From CAIOYC01 sp965277345 (GTDB lineage Bacteria > Pseudomonadota > Alphaproteobacteria > Caulobacterales > Caulobacteraceae): a DNA stretch of 64,000 nt. The stretch's first letter is position 1. Each line of letters opens with the position of its first letter. The stretch is taken from contig CBDICI010000004.1 in the NCBI GenBank assembly GCA_965277345.1, forward strand, positions 1,908,039 to 1,972,038, written 5' to 3'. Position numbers and translations under genes: made by a program. This document shows positions 1 to 7,826 of this stretch, piece by piece. Below the pieces are notes generated by a model, which saw only the letters and a program-made list of their open reading frames with translations, was not told the DNA's origin and ran no database searches.

Positions 1-767
1 AACTGCCGATGGAGATCTTCAACCTGTTCTCGCTCACCCGCACCGGGTCGCTGTCGCCCTTCATGCTGCTGGTCATCGCCGCCCTGGCCATCGTGGTGGT
101 GCTGGCCATCGTCTTTGTCGAGCGTGCGCAGCGACGGCTGCTGGTGCAGTATCCCAAGCGCCAGGTGGGCAACCGCATGTATGGCGGCGAAAGCTCGTTC
201 ATGCCGCTGAAGATCAATACCGCGGGCGTCATCCCACCGATCTTCGCCTCCTCGCTGCTCGCCCTGCCGCAGACCGCCATCGGCTTTCTCAACGCCGCCA
301 ACCTGCCGCCGTGGGCGCAGTGGCTGCCGGGCGTGGCGGGTCAGCTCGGCATGGGCCGGCCGCTGCACATGGCGCTGTATGCGGCGCTGATGATCTTCTT
401 CTCGTTCTTCTACACCTCCATCGTGTTCAATCCGGACGAGACGGCGGAGAACCTGCGCAAGTACGGCGGCTTCCTGCCGGGCATCCGGCCGGGCAAGCGC
501 ACGTCCGAATACCTCGACTATGTGCTGACCCGCCTGACCGTGCTCGGCGCCGCCTACATCACCGTGGTCTGTCTGGTGCCCGAAGCCATGTACAGCGTGA
601 ACAACGCCTTCACCCTCGGCGGCACCTCGATCCTGATCGCCGTGACGGTGACCATGGATACGGTGGCGCAAATCCAGTCGCACCTGCTGGCGCACCAGTA
701 TGACGGCCTGATCAAGAAGTCGAAGCTCAAGGCCGGTCGCACCCCCGCGATCCGGGGCGCCCGATGA
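1..767 (+). CDS. secY: SecY preprotein translocase subunit, C-terminal part (5' end outside window)
   Basis: This is the central pore subunit of the SecYEG inner-membrane translocon, which exports and inserts unfolded preproteins. The reading frame is open from the window edge, so only about the last 255 residues of a protein usually near 440 residues are present. They hold the later transmembrane helices, the conserved cytoplasmic loop around ERAQRRLLVQYPKR, which contacts SecA and the ribosome, and the FNPDETAENLRKYGGF segment typical of SecY. The stop overlaps the adk start (ATGA), indicating translational coupling as in many alphaproteobacterial spc/alpha operons. Confidence 0.97.
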   Translation, partial: LPMEIFNLFSLTRTGSLSPFMLLVIAALAIVVVLAIVFVERAQRRLLVQYPKRQVGNRMYGGESSFMPLKINTAGVIPPIFASSLLALPQTAIGFLNAANLPPWAQWLPGVAGQLGMGRPLHMALYAALMIFFSFFYTSIVFNPDETAENLRKYGGFLPGIRPGKRTSEYLDYVLTRLTVLGAAYITVVCLVPEAMYSVNNAFTLGGTSILIAVTVTMDTVAQIQSHLLAHQYDGLIKKSKLKAGRTPAIRGAR

Positions 768-1345
768 ACCTGATCCTGTTCGGCCCGCCCGCGGCCGGAA
801 AGGGCACCCAGGCCAAGCGGCTGGTGGAGGAGCAGGGCATGGTCCAGCTCTCCACCGGCGACATGCTGCGCGCCGCCATCGCCTCCGGCTCCGAACTCGG
901 CCGGCGCGTCAAGAGCGTGCTGGAGCGGGGCGATCTGGTGACCGACGAGATCGTCATCGCCCTGATCGAGGCGCACCTGACCGAGGCGGAGGCGAACGGC
1001 GGGGCCATCTTCGACGGCTTCCCCCGCACGGTGGCCCAGGCCGAGGCGCTGGACGCCATGTTGGCGAGCCGCGGCGTCCAGGTGGATGCGGTGGTGCGGC
1101 TGAAAGTAAACGAGACCGAGCTTTTGGAGCGCATCGCCAGGCGCTATGCCGAACAGGGTCGCAACGACGACAATCCGGAAACCTACGCCCATCGGCTGGC
1201 GGCTTATAACGACCAGACCAAGCCGCTGCTGCCGTACTACGCCGCGCAAGGCAAGCTGACCGAGGTGGACGGCATGGGGGCGGTGGAGGCGGTCGCCGCC
1301 GAGATCGACCAGGCGCTGAAAGGGGCGCTCGTCACCTCCGGCTAA
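764..1345 (+). CDS. adk: Adenylate kinase
   Basis: Cytosolic enzyme converting ATP + AMP to 2 ADP. The 193-residue protein has the P-loop GPPAAGKGT at residues 7-15, the AMP-site motif DGFPR at 84-88 and a short LID with the RNDDNPE signature. It is therefore the short form, without the zinc-binding long LID. The ATG overlaps the secY stop by four bases, so it is expected to be co-transcribed and coupled. A 526-base gap follows before rpsM, so ribosomal protein expression downstream may use a separate promoter. Confidence 0.97.
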   Translation: MNLILFGPPAAGKGTQAKRLVEEQGMVQLSTGDMLRAAIASGSELGRRVKSVLERGDLVTDEIVIALIEAHLTEAEANGGAIFDGFPRTVAQAEALDAMLASRGVQVDAVVRLKVNETELLERIARRYAEQGRNDDNPETYAHRLAAYNDQTKPLLPYYAAQGKLTEVDGMGAVEAVAAEIDQALKGALVTSG

Positions 1346-1871
1346 GCGCTGTCCGCCAGCCCGCTGGCACGCGGGTTGCCGCACCGCGTCGGAGTGGGGA
1401 GCGATCGGGCCAAAACGTGACAGGGCAAGGCCACAGATCAAGGCGCGCCGCCCGCCGGCGTCCGCTGCGCGGGCGGGCCTGGGTGCGTCTGGCGCATCGG
1501 CTGCCGCCGCCGCCGTTTCGGCGGCGACGCGTCTGGGGGCCGTGGTCGGCGGCGCTCAGGCTGCGCTTGCGGGCGGAGGCGGGGCGGCTGGCCTGGCATT
1601 GACCCAACGGCGCCCAGCCCATCGCCGGGGCGTCGAGATTCTTCCGCATACCGCGTCAACAAGCGGTTGACGGATTTCCAAACGAGCCTATAACGCTCGG
1701 CTTCCGCGAAAGGGCGCATGGTCGCGCCGGCCTCCTGCCTCGCCTGAATTTGGGTGGAGCCGGAGCTTTTTTCGCGTCTGTGCACGACGGGGCTGTGACT
1801 TGCGCTCCGGACTTAAATTCACGCCCGGCGCGGTTCGGCGAACCACGGCGGGCTGCAGGAGATCGACAAGC
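1346..1871. other. Long leader/intergenic region before rpsM, no recognised gene
   Basis: A 526-base gap inside an otherwise tight ribosomal operon. Positions 1440-1600 are extremely GC-rich, with several overlapping Ala/Gly/Arg-rich open frames. None has a convincing start with a ribosome-binding site or a recognisable product. A GC-rich inverted repeat is present around 1509-1533 (GCCGCCGCC...GGCGGCGAC), possibly an adk-distal transcription end. The last 200 bases are less GC-rich and may carry the rpsM promoter and leader. No coding feature is called here. Confidence 0.5.
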
Positions 1872-2240
1872 GTGGCCCGTATCGCAGGCGTCAACATCCC
1901 CACCGGCAAGCGCGTCGAGATCGCGCTCCAGTATATTCACGGCGTCGGCCCCCGCATCGCCAAGGAGATCATGGACAAGGTCGGCATCGAGGACTCGCGT
2001 CGGGTGAATCAGCTCACCGACGCTGAAGTGCTGCAGATCCGCGAGGCCATCGACCGCGACTATACCGTCGAGGGGGACCTCCGCCGCGAAACGCAGATGA
2101 ACATCAAGCGCCTGATGGACCTGGCCTCCTACCGTGGCCTGCGCCATCGCAAGGGCCTGCCGGTCCACGGCCAGCGCACCCACACCAACGCCCGCACCCG
2201 CAAGGGTCCGGCGAAGCCGATCGCCGGGAAGAAGAAGTAA
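1872..2240 (+). CDS. rpsM: 30S ribosomal protein S13
   Basis: Small-subunit head protein that contacts P-site tRNA and the inter-subunit bridges. I chose the GTG at 1872, giving MARIAGVNIPTGKRV, the usual S13 N-terminus. It is preceded by AGGAGA at 1857-1862 at good spacing. An upstream in-frame ATG at 1800 would add 24 unrelated residues. The 122-residue length is normal. The helix-two-turn-helix region (HGVGPRIA) and the basic C-terminal tail ending in lysines are present. It begins the rpsM-rpsK-rpoA-rplQ series. Confidence 0.97.
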   Translation: MARIAGVNIPTGKRVEIALQYIHGVGPRIAKEIMDKVGIEDSRRVNQLTDAEVLQIREAIDRDYTVEGDLRRETQMNIKRLMDLASYRGLRHRKGLPVHGQRTHTNARTRKGPAKPIAGKKK

Positions 2241-2246
2241 GACCTG

Positions 2247-2636
2247 ATGGCCAAGGAACCGCAGCGCGTCAAAAAGCGCGAACGCAAGAACATCATCTCC
2301 GGCGTCGCGCACGTGAACGCCTCGTTCAACAACACCATGATCACGATCACCGACGCCCAGGGCAACGCGATCGCCTGGTCCTCCGCCGGCACCATGGGCT
2401 TCAAGGGGTCGCGCAAATCGACTCCCTACGCCGCGCAGGTCGCCGCCGAGGATGCGGGCCGCAAGGCCATGGAGCACGGCGTGAAAACGCTGGAAGTGAA
2501 CGTGTCCGGTCCGGGTTCCGGCCGCGAGTCGGCGCTGCGCGCGCTGCAGTCGGTGGGCTTCACCATCTCCACGATCCGCGATGTGACCCCGATCCCGCAC
2601 AACGGCTGCCGCCCGCCCAAGCGCCGTCGCGTCTGA
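2247..2636 (+). CDS. rpsK: 30S ribosomal protein S11
   Basis: Platform protein of the 30S subunit, partner of S7 and S18 near the Shine-Dalgarno helix. The 129-residue product has the conserved core HVNASFNNTMITITD and the C-terminal NGCRPPKRRRV rRNA-binding tail. The start lies 6 bases after the rpsM stop, consistent with coupled translation. Size and sequence are typical for alphaproteobacteria. Confidence 0.98.
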   Translation: MAKEPQRVKKRERKNIISGVAHVNASFNNTMITITDAQGNAIAWSSAGTMGFKGSRKSTPYAAQVAAEDAGRKAMEHGVKTLEVNVSGPGSGRESALRALQSVGFTISTIRDVTPIPHNGCRPPKRRRV

Positions 2637-2709
2637 TCCGCCTTCGCCTGACTATTTAAGGCGCGGGCTCCCCCGGTCCGCGTCTGCACCTACGTTCGAG
2701 AGACCCCCC

Positions 2710-3726
2710 GTGATCGAAAGAAACTGGCAAGAGCTGATCCGTCCCGAAAAGCCGCAGATCGAGACCGGCAAGGACGCTCAGCGCAAGGCCCGCATGGTCG
2801 CTGAACCGCTTGAACGCGGCTTCGGCGTCACGCTCGGCAACTCCCTCCGTCGCGTCCTGCTGTCCTCGCTGCAGGGCGCCGCCGTCACCGCCATCCAGAT
2901 CGACGGCGTGGTGCACGAGTTCTCCTCCATCGAGGGCGTGCGCGAGGACGTGGTCGACATCGTCCTCAACATCAAGCAGTTGGCGCTGCGGATGCACTCC
3001 GATGGCCCCAAGCGCATGACGTTGCGCGCGGAGGGGCCGGGTCCGGTCACCGCCGGCCAGATCGATGCGCCGTCGGATATCGAGATTCTCAACACCGACC
3101 ACGTGCTGATGACGCTGGACGAGGGCGCATCGGTGCGCGTCGAGTTCACCGTGCAGAACGGCAAGGGCTATGTGTCCGCCGAGCGCAACCGTCCCGAAGA
3201 CGCCCCCATCGGCCTGATCGCCGTGGACGCGCTCTATTCGCCGGTAAAGCGCGTGGCCTATCGGGTCGAGCCGACCCGCCAGGGCCAGTCGCTCGATTAC
3301 GACAAGCTGATCCTGGAAGTGGAGACCAACGGCGCGGTCACTCCGGTGGACGCGGTGGCCTATGCCGCGCGCATCCTGCAGGACCAGCTGCAACTGTTCA
3401 TCACCTTCGACGAGCCCAAGAAGAAGGTGGAGGGCGAGGCCAAGCCGGAACTGCCCTTCAACCCGGCGCTGCTGAAGAAGGTGGACGAGCTGGAATTGTC
3501 GGTCCGCTCGGCCAACTGTCTGAAGAACGACAACATCGTCTATATCGGCGACTTGATCCAGAAGACCGAGGGCGAGATGCTGCGCACCCCGAACTTCGGC
3601 CGCAAGTCGCTGAACGAGATCAAGGAAGTGCTCGGCGGCATGGGCCTGCACCTCGGCATGGATGTGCCGAACTGGCCGCCGGAAAATATCGAAGACCTGG
3701 CCAAGAAGTTCGAAGACCAGATCTAA
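2710..3726 (+). CDS. rpoA: DNA-directed RNA polymerase subunit alpha
   Basis: Alpha subunit that dimerises to start core polymerase assembly and whose C-terminal domain binds UP elements and activators. The 338-residue protein starts MIERNWQELIRP. The N-terminal dimerisation domain includes GFGVTLGNSLRRVLLSS. After a flexible linker rich in Lys/Glu near residue 235-245, the helix-hairpin-helix C-terminal domain carries LSVRSANCLKN and NFGRKSLNEIKE. Position between rpsK and rplQ is the standard bacterial arrangement. Confidence 0.98.
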   Translation: MIERNWQELIRPEKPQIETGKDAQRKARMVAEPLERGFGVTLGNSLRRVLLSSLQGAAVTAIQIDGVVHEFSSIEGVREDVVDIVLNIKQLALRMHSDGPKRMTLRAEGPGPVTAGQIDAPSDIEILNTDHVLMTLDEGASVRVEFTVQNGKGYVSAERNRPEDAPIGLIAVDALYSPVKRVAYRVEPTRQGQSLDYDKLILEVETNGAVTPVDAVAYAARILQDQLQLFITFDEPKKKVEGEAKPELPFNPALLKKVDELELSVRSANCLKNDNIVYIGDLIQKTEGEMLRTPNFGRKSLNEIKEVLGGMGLHLGMDVPNWPPENIEDLAKKFEDQI

Positions 3727-3745
3727 CAGGCCTATCTGCGCTGCT

Positions 3746-3763
3746 CCGGACCTTCGGGTCCGG
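3746..3763 (+). other. Perfect hairpin with UUCG tetraloop between rpoA and rplQ
   Basis: CCGGACC-TTCG-GGTCCGG forms a seven-base-pair perfect stem closed by the very stable UUCG tetraloop, 20 bases after the rpoA stop. No T-tract follows, so it is not a canonical intrinsic terminator. It may stabilise the rpoA 3' end or mark an RNA processing site. The function is inference. Confidence 0.6.
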
Positions 3764-3887
3764 GTCCTGTGAAGCCGTTCCGCGGCGGAGGATCCCGGCG
3801 CTTCGCGAGGACCAGCCGGGGAGACGGGCTGGAGTGGATGAACGGCGCCGCGGCGCGGAGATGGGCCAGAGGCCCCGGAGTATTGAA

Positions 3888-4295
3888 ATGCGTCACGGTA
3901 ACGCCCACCGCAAGCTCGGCCGCACCTCGGCCCACCGCACCGCCATGTTCGCCAACATGGCGGCCAGCCTGATCAAGCACGAGCAGATCGTCACCACCCT
4001 CCCCAAGGCCAAGGAACTGCGCCCCTTCGTCGAAAAGCTGGTCACCCTGGCCAAGCGCGGCGATCTGCACGCTCGCCGCCAGGCCATCAGCCAGGTGCGC
4101 GACATAACCCAGGTCGGCAAGCTGTTCGCCACCCTCGGCCCGCGCTATCAGGAGCGCCAGGGCGGCTATATCCGCGTGCTCAAGGCCGGCTATCGCCACG
4201 GCGACAATGCGCCCATGGCGGTGATCGAGTTCGTCGATCGCGACGTGGACGCCAAGGGCCTGGACAGCGGTCCGGTCTACGCCGGCGAGGAATAG
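3888..4295 (+). CDS. rplQ: 50S ribosomal protein L17
   Basis: Large-subunit protein near the exit tunnel. The start used is ATG 3888, giving MRHGNAHRKLGRTSAHR, the invariant L17 N-terminus. An in-frame ATG 18 codons upstream (3834) would add a non-conserved leader. The 135-residue product has the conserved TTLPKAKELRPFVEKL segment. It is the last gene of the ribosomal/RNA polymerase operon, 161 bases after rpoA. Confidence 0.97.
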   Translation: MRHGNAHRKLGRTSAHRTAMFANMAASLIKHEQIVTTLPKAKELRPFVEKLVTLAKRGDLHARRQAISQVRDITQVGKLFATLGPRYQERQGGYIRVLKAGYRHGDNAPMAVIEFVDRDVDAKGLDSGPVYAGEE

Positions 4296-4318
4296 TCCGA
4301 CTTCACGGACTGTTGAGC

Positions 4319-4332
4319 GCCGCTTTCGCGGC
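4319..4332 (+). terminator. Possible terminator hairpin after rplQ
   Basis: GCCGC-TTTC-GCGGC stem-loop 23 bases after the rplQ stop, followed by ATTG rather than a strong T-run. Position at the end of the operon favours a terminator, but the stem is short. Confidence 0.35.
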
Positions 4333-4386
4333 ATTGTCGCACGACCCGCTCAACCTCGGTCTCTCAACCTTTGGGAGGCCCTCGTC

Positions 4387-5147
4387 ATGCCCGTCTCGGA
4401 TACGCCGGAAGCCACCGCGCGTCGCAACAGCAACTATCGCGACTATATCCACGATCAGCTCCAGCAGGAGCGCACCGCCACCGACCACGCCACGATCCTG
4501 AAGAAGCAGGCGCCGGCGCGAATCCGCCAGATGCAGGCGGCCTGGACCGCCGCCAATCTGCCGCCCGACCCCGCCGGCGGCGACGATCTCAGCCACTACC
4601 ATGTGGTGGAGCGGATGCTGGACGAGCAGGCCTATTATCCCCCGCACGACAAGCGGACGGAGAGCCCGCCTATGCCGCTATCCACAAGCAGATGACGATC
4701 GCCGACGACAAGCATTGCCTGGTCTGCGGCGTTCAGCATTCCACCCTGGCCGACCCGGCGAGGAACCCGTTCGGCGCCATCCAACTGGAGACCCACCACC
4801 ACACCATCGAATGGGCGCTGGCCAACGCCATCGATCCGGACAAGTTCAACCAGCATATCCGGCCCGGCCTGCAGCATCTGGCCGAGGCGCGGCCGGCGGG
4901 CCTTTCATCGCTCTATACGGCGTTCGACGCGGCCTATGCCCAGCCGATGGATTTGAAGACCATTCAGGACTGGGTGGACCACGGCTATGACAATCTGTGG
5001 GTGCTGTGCGACGTGCACCATCGTCACAAGTTCGTCGGCATCCACGCCATCACCTATCCCATCTGGGGGCCGCAGGACGTGGTGAACGAGAACTCCATCG
5101 CCCACGCCATCGCGGAAGCCAAAAGCGCGGGGAACGCCAACGTCTGA
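4387..5147 (+). pseudogene. HNH-like endonuclease gene interrupted by a -1 frameshift
   Basis: Two abutting frames make one sensible protein of about 253 residues. The first runs from ATG 4387 to a stop at 4693-4695 and encodes a charged helical N-terminus ending around DEQAYYPP. The second frame carries the rest: a CLVCG zinc knuckle, LETHHHTIEWAL, and DNLWVLCDVHHRHKFVGIH, then PIWGPQDVV. The CxxC, HH, N and HHR spacing resembles the HNH/beta-beta-alpha metal fold. The switch can be placed at the five-C run 4639-4643, where one missing C would join the frames. There is no canonical slippery heptamer, so mutation or sequencing error is more likely than programmed frameshifting. The specific family and target are unknown. 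Confidence 0.65.
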
Positions 5148-5212
5148 ACGGCGGACCAAGACCGACACAAAGCTGATATACCCCACGAGGTGCGGTCTTG
5201 GGGGAGGTTCAT

Positions 5213-6484
5213 ATGCGCGGGTCGATCCGCTGGGCGCTGTTCGGTCTCGTGGCCGTCTGTATGTCCGGATGCGCCTTCATGGCGCGTCAGCCCTACGGTG
5301 TCGCCGCCCAAGAGGGCGGCCACGGTCATAGCGGCAGAGCGGAGCAAGCCGCGCGGCCGGTGATCCTGATCTCCATCGACGGGTTCCGGGCCGACTATCT
5401 GGATCGAGGCGCCACGCCCAATCTGAAGGCGCTGGCCGAGGGCGGGGCGCGGGCGGAGCGGATGCGGCCTTCGTTTCCCTCGCTGACCTTCCCCAACCAC
5501 TACACCCTGGTCACCGGCAAGACGCCGGACCACCACGGCATCGTCGCCAATACTTTCGAGGACCCGGCCCTGCCCGACGGCAGGTTCCGCATCGCCTCCA
5601 AGGCTGCGGTGACCGACCGAAAATCCTGGGACGGGGCGACGCCGATCTGGGTCACCGCCGAGCGGGCGGGCATCCACGCCGGAACCGAGTTCTGGCCGGG
5701 CTCGGAGGCGGATATCCAGGGCGTGCGACCGAGCCTCTATACCCCGTTCGATCAGAGCGTTTCTTCGGACGCACGGGTGGATACGGTGCTGTCCTGGCTC
5801 GATCTGCCCCTCAGCCAGCGTCCGGGCTTCCTGACCCTGTATTTCGATATCGTCGACACCGCCGGCCATCACCACGGCCCGGACTCGCCGGAGGTGAACC
5901 AGGCCCTGTCCACCGTGGACGCCGCCATCGGCCGGCTGGAGGCGGGGCTGAAGGCGCGGGGGATCGACCCCAATCTGGTCATCGTCGCCGATCACGGCAT
6001 GGCCGCCACCCCGCCGGACCATCGCCTCTATATGGATAGCTGGGCCGATCCGGCCGGCTTTCGCATCGTCAGCGCCGACGCGGTGGCGCAACTCGTGCCA
6101 GCATCGGGCGCGGTGACCGCCCGGCTGGTGGGGCCGCACGACCACGCTGTCTGTTATAGCAAGGCCGACATTCCGGCGCACTTTCGCTACGGGACCAATC
6201 CCCGCATCGCCCCGGTGGTCTGCATCGCCGAGGTGGGCTGGCTCCTGACAACCCATGAGCGCGAGGGACGCGAGCGCGCGCCGATCCTGGGCGAGCACGG
6301 CTATGACCCGGCCGCTCCCAGTATGGGCGCCCTGTTCATCGCCAACGGCCCCGCGATCCGGCGCGGGGTGGGGCTGGCGCCGTTCCCCAACACCGACGTC
6401 TACGACCTGTTGGCTCGGCTGCTGCGGCTGGCGCCGGAACCGAATGACGGGACACTGGCCGATCTGAAACCGGCGCTTCGCTAA
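5213..6484 (+). CDS. Exported alkaline-phosphatase-superfamily phosphodiesterase (NPP type)
   Basis: Predicted nucleotide pyrophosphatase/phosphodiesterase-like enzyme acting outside the cytoplasm. Two-metal site residues are visible: ISIDGFRADY (first metal Asp), SLTFPNHYTLVTGK with the nucleophilic Thr, DTAGHHHGPD, VADHGMA and GEHGYDP. The N-terminus has a lipoprotein-type signal ending in VCMSGC. I prefer ATG 5213 because GGGGGAGG at 5200-5206 precedes it; an in-frame TTG at 5198 is less likely. The 423-residue length fits the family. The substrate cannot be decided from sequence. Confidence 0.85.
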   Translation: MRGSIRWALFGLVAVCMSGCAFMARQPYGVAAQEGGHGHSGRAEQAARPVILISIDGFRADYLDRGATPNLKALAEGGARAERMRPSFPSLTFPNHYTLVTGKTPDHHGIVANTFEDPALPDGRFRIASKAAVTDRKSWDGATPIWVTAERAGIHAGTEFWPGSEADIQGVRPSLYTPFDQSVSSDARVDTVLSWLDLPLSQRPGFLTLYFDIVDTAGHHHGPDSPEVNQALSTVDAAIGRLEAGLKARGIDPNLVIVADHGMAATPPDHRLYMDSWADPAGFRIVSADAVAQLVPASGAVTARLVGPHDHAVCYSKADIPAHFRYGTNPRIAPVVCIAEVGWLLTTHEREGRERAPILGEHGYDPAAPSMGALFIANGPAIRRGVGLAPFPNTDVYDLLARLLRLAPEPNDGTLADLKPALR

Positions 6485-6516
6485 GATCGGCTTGCACATA
6501 GTTGCGACATGGGTTA

Positions 6517-6540
6517 AATATTCCGCCAAGGAGGAATATT
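6517..6540. promoter_or_regulatory. Palindrome AATATTCC-N8-GGAATATT over the VOC gene ribosome-binding site
   Basis: A perfect 8-bp inverted repeat (6517-6524 and 6533-6540) directly upstream of ATG 6542. The AAGGAGG Shine-Dalgarno lies in its loop and right arm. It is AT-rich in a GC-rich background. It is a natural candidate operator for the ArsR-type regulator encoded two genes on, or an RNA hairpin that masks the ribosome site. Both ideas are inference. Confidence 0.5.
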
Positions 6541-6541
6541 C

Positions 6542-7003
6542 ATGCCCGACCTGTCCAAGCGACCCGCCGTCACGCCCGCTGTGGTCTACAAGGACCCCAT
6601 GGCCGCGTTCGAGTGGCTGCAGACCGCCTTCGGCTTCGAACCCGCCATGCTGATCACCGATGGCGACGGTAAGCTGGCGCACTCGGAGATGACCTTCGGC
6701 GACGGCTGGATCATGGTCGGCAACGAGTGGAGCGAGAACCACAGGAGCCCCGCCAGCCTCGGCGACAAGTGCACCCAGACCGTCCACGTGCAGATGACCG
6801 AGGACATCGACGCGCATTGCCAACGCGCCCGCGCGGCCGGGGCGGAAATCCTGATGGAGCCGGAGGACCAGTTCTACGGCGACCGGTCCTATCGCGCCCG
6901 CGACCCGGAGGGCCACATCTGGACCTTCGGCCAGACCGTGAAGGACATCTCACCCGAAGCGTGGGACAAGGACAGCGGGTTGAGGACCAAGCTCTGGCCG
7001 TGA
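6542..7003 (+). CDS. VOC (glyoxalase/bleomycin-resistance fold) family protein
   Basis: 153-residue vicinal-oxygen-chelate fold protein of the PhnB/glyoxalase-like type. It has the PAVVYKDPMAAFEWLQTAFGFE opening segment with one beta-alpha-beta-beta-beta unit and a C-terminal unit with DPEGHIWTFGQ, where the Glu and His are typical of the metal/ligand site. It is first in an operon with an ArsR regulator, an AHSA1 protein and an MmcQ-like protein, all overlapping or nearly so. Such quartets are widespread, but the substrate is generally unknown. Start ATG 6542 follows AAGGAGG. Confidence 0.85.
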   Translation: MPDLSKRPAVTPAVVYKDPMAAFEWLQTAFGFEPAMLITDGDGKLAHSEMTFGDGWIMVGNEWSENHRSPASLGDKCTQTVHVQMTEDIDAHCQRARAAGAEILMEPEDQFYGDRSYRARDPEGHIWTFGQTVKDISPEAWDKDSGLRTKLWP

Positions 7004-7353
7004 ACGCCCATGCCGCACGGCTCGACCGGACGCTGACCGCCCTGGCCGATCCGCATCGCCGCCGGGTGGTGGAGCTGCTACGCGAGCGGCCGCTGCGCGC
7101 CGGCGAACTGGCGGCGGCGGCCGAGCTCACCCCGCCGGCCATGAGCCGCCACCTCAGGACCCTGCGCCTGGCCGGGTTGGTGGAGGAACGGCACGATGGG
7201 TTCGACGCGCGCGTGCGCATCTATCAACTGAGGCTGGAGCCCATGGCGGACCTGGCGAGCTGGCTGAAGGAGACCGAGGCGCTGTGGGCGGCCCAGCTCA
7301 CCGCCTTCCGCGACCATCTCCTCGCCTTGGATGCGGCGGGGGAGGGGAGGTGA
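7000..7353 (+). CDS. ArsR-family winged-helix transcriptional regulator
   Basis: 117-residue repressor-like protein starting at GTG 7000, which overlaps the VOC gene stop (GTGA). The winged helix shows LADPHRRRVVELL, ELAAAAELTPPAMSRHLRTLRLAGLVEE, matching ArsR recognition-helix organisation. No metal-binding cysteine pair is visible, so it is not a classical metal sensor. It belongs to the subset linked to AHSA1/SRPBCC genes. It likely regulates its own operon, perhaps through the 6517-6540 palindrome. Confidence 0.88.
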   Translation: MNAHAARLDRTLTALADPHRRRVVELLRERPLRAGELAAAAELTPPAMSRHLRTLRLAGLVEERHDGFDARVRIYQLRLEPMADLASWLKETEALWAAQLTAFRDHLLALDAAGEGR

Positions 7354-7826
7354 GCTCCCGCATCCTGGTGGCGCTGCGCGTACCGGGATCGCCCGGGCGC
7401 GCCTTTCGCGTGTTCACCGAGGAGACCGGCCTGTGGTGGCGCGCCAACCCGCTGTTCAACTTCACCCCGCGCAGTCCGGGCATGGTGGCGTTCGAGCCGC
7501 CCATCGCCGAGGCGGGGGGGCGATTCGTCGAGCGGCTACCCAACGGCAAGACCTTCCTGATCGGCGAGGTCAGCGTGTGGGAGCCCGGCCGCCGGCTGGT
7601 GTTCGCCTGGCGCCAGGCGGCCTTCGCGCCGAACCAGACGACGGAGGTGGAGATCGCCTTCGAGGCCGTCGCAGACGAGACCCGCGTCACGGTTCAGCAT
7701 ACCGGCTGGGACGGCGTGCCGCAGACCCACGTGGCCAAGCATGGCATGACGGCCGTGCTGTTCGGCCAATATCACGGAGCATGGTGGCGCACCCTGCTCT
7801 CCTCGCTGAAGGAGCATCTGGCATGA
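7350..7826 (+). CDS. SRPBCC/AHSA1 domain protein
   Basis: 158-residue START-like (AHSA1) fold protein starting at GTG 7350, overlapping the ArsR stop. It shows the family pattern: an N-terminal RVPGSPGRAFRVFTEETGLWW, a central GRFVERLPNGKTFLIGEVSVWEPGRRLVFAW, and a C-terminal amphipathic helix with WWRTLLSSLKEHL. The fold binds hydrophobic ligands; the real ligand is unknown. Translational coupling to the regulator suggests joint control. Confidence 0.85.
   Translation: MSSRILVALRVPGSPGRAFRVFTEETGLWWRANPLFNFTPRSPGMVAFEPPIAEAGGRFVERLPNGKTFLIGEVSVWEPGRRLVFAWRQAAFAPNQTTEVEIAFEAVADETRVTVQHTGWDGVPQTHVAKHGMTAVLFGQYHGAWWRTLLSSLKEHLA

Noticed and set aside
1417..1602. 61-codon Arg-rich open frame after adk
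   Set aside because: No ribosome site, composition typical of an out-of-frame GC-rich stretch, no recognisable family.
4631..4660. Programmed -1 frameshifting in the HNH-like gene
   Set aside because: The zero-frame codons TAT CCC CCG do not form an X XXY YYZ heptamer, and no downstream pseudoknot is apparent.
5054..6916. Long minus-strand open frame (620 codons) opposite the phosphodiesterase and VOC genes
   Set aside because: It is the GC-rich antisense shadow of clearly homologous plus-strand genes and has no family similarity.
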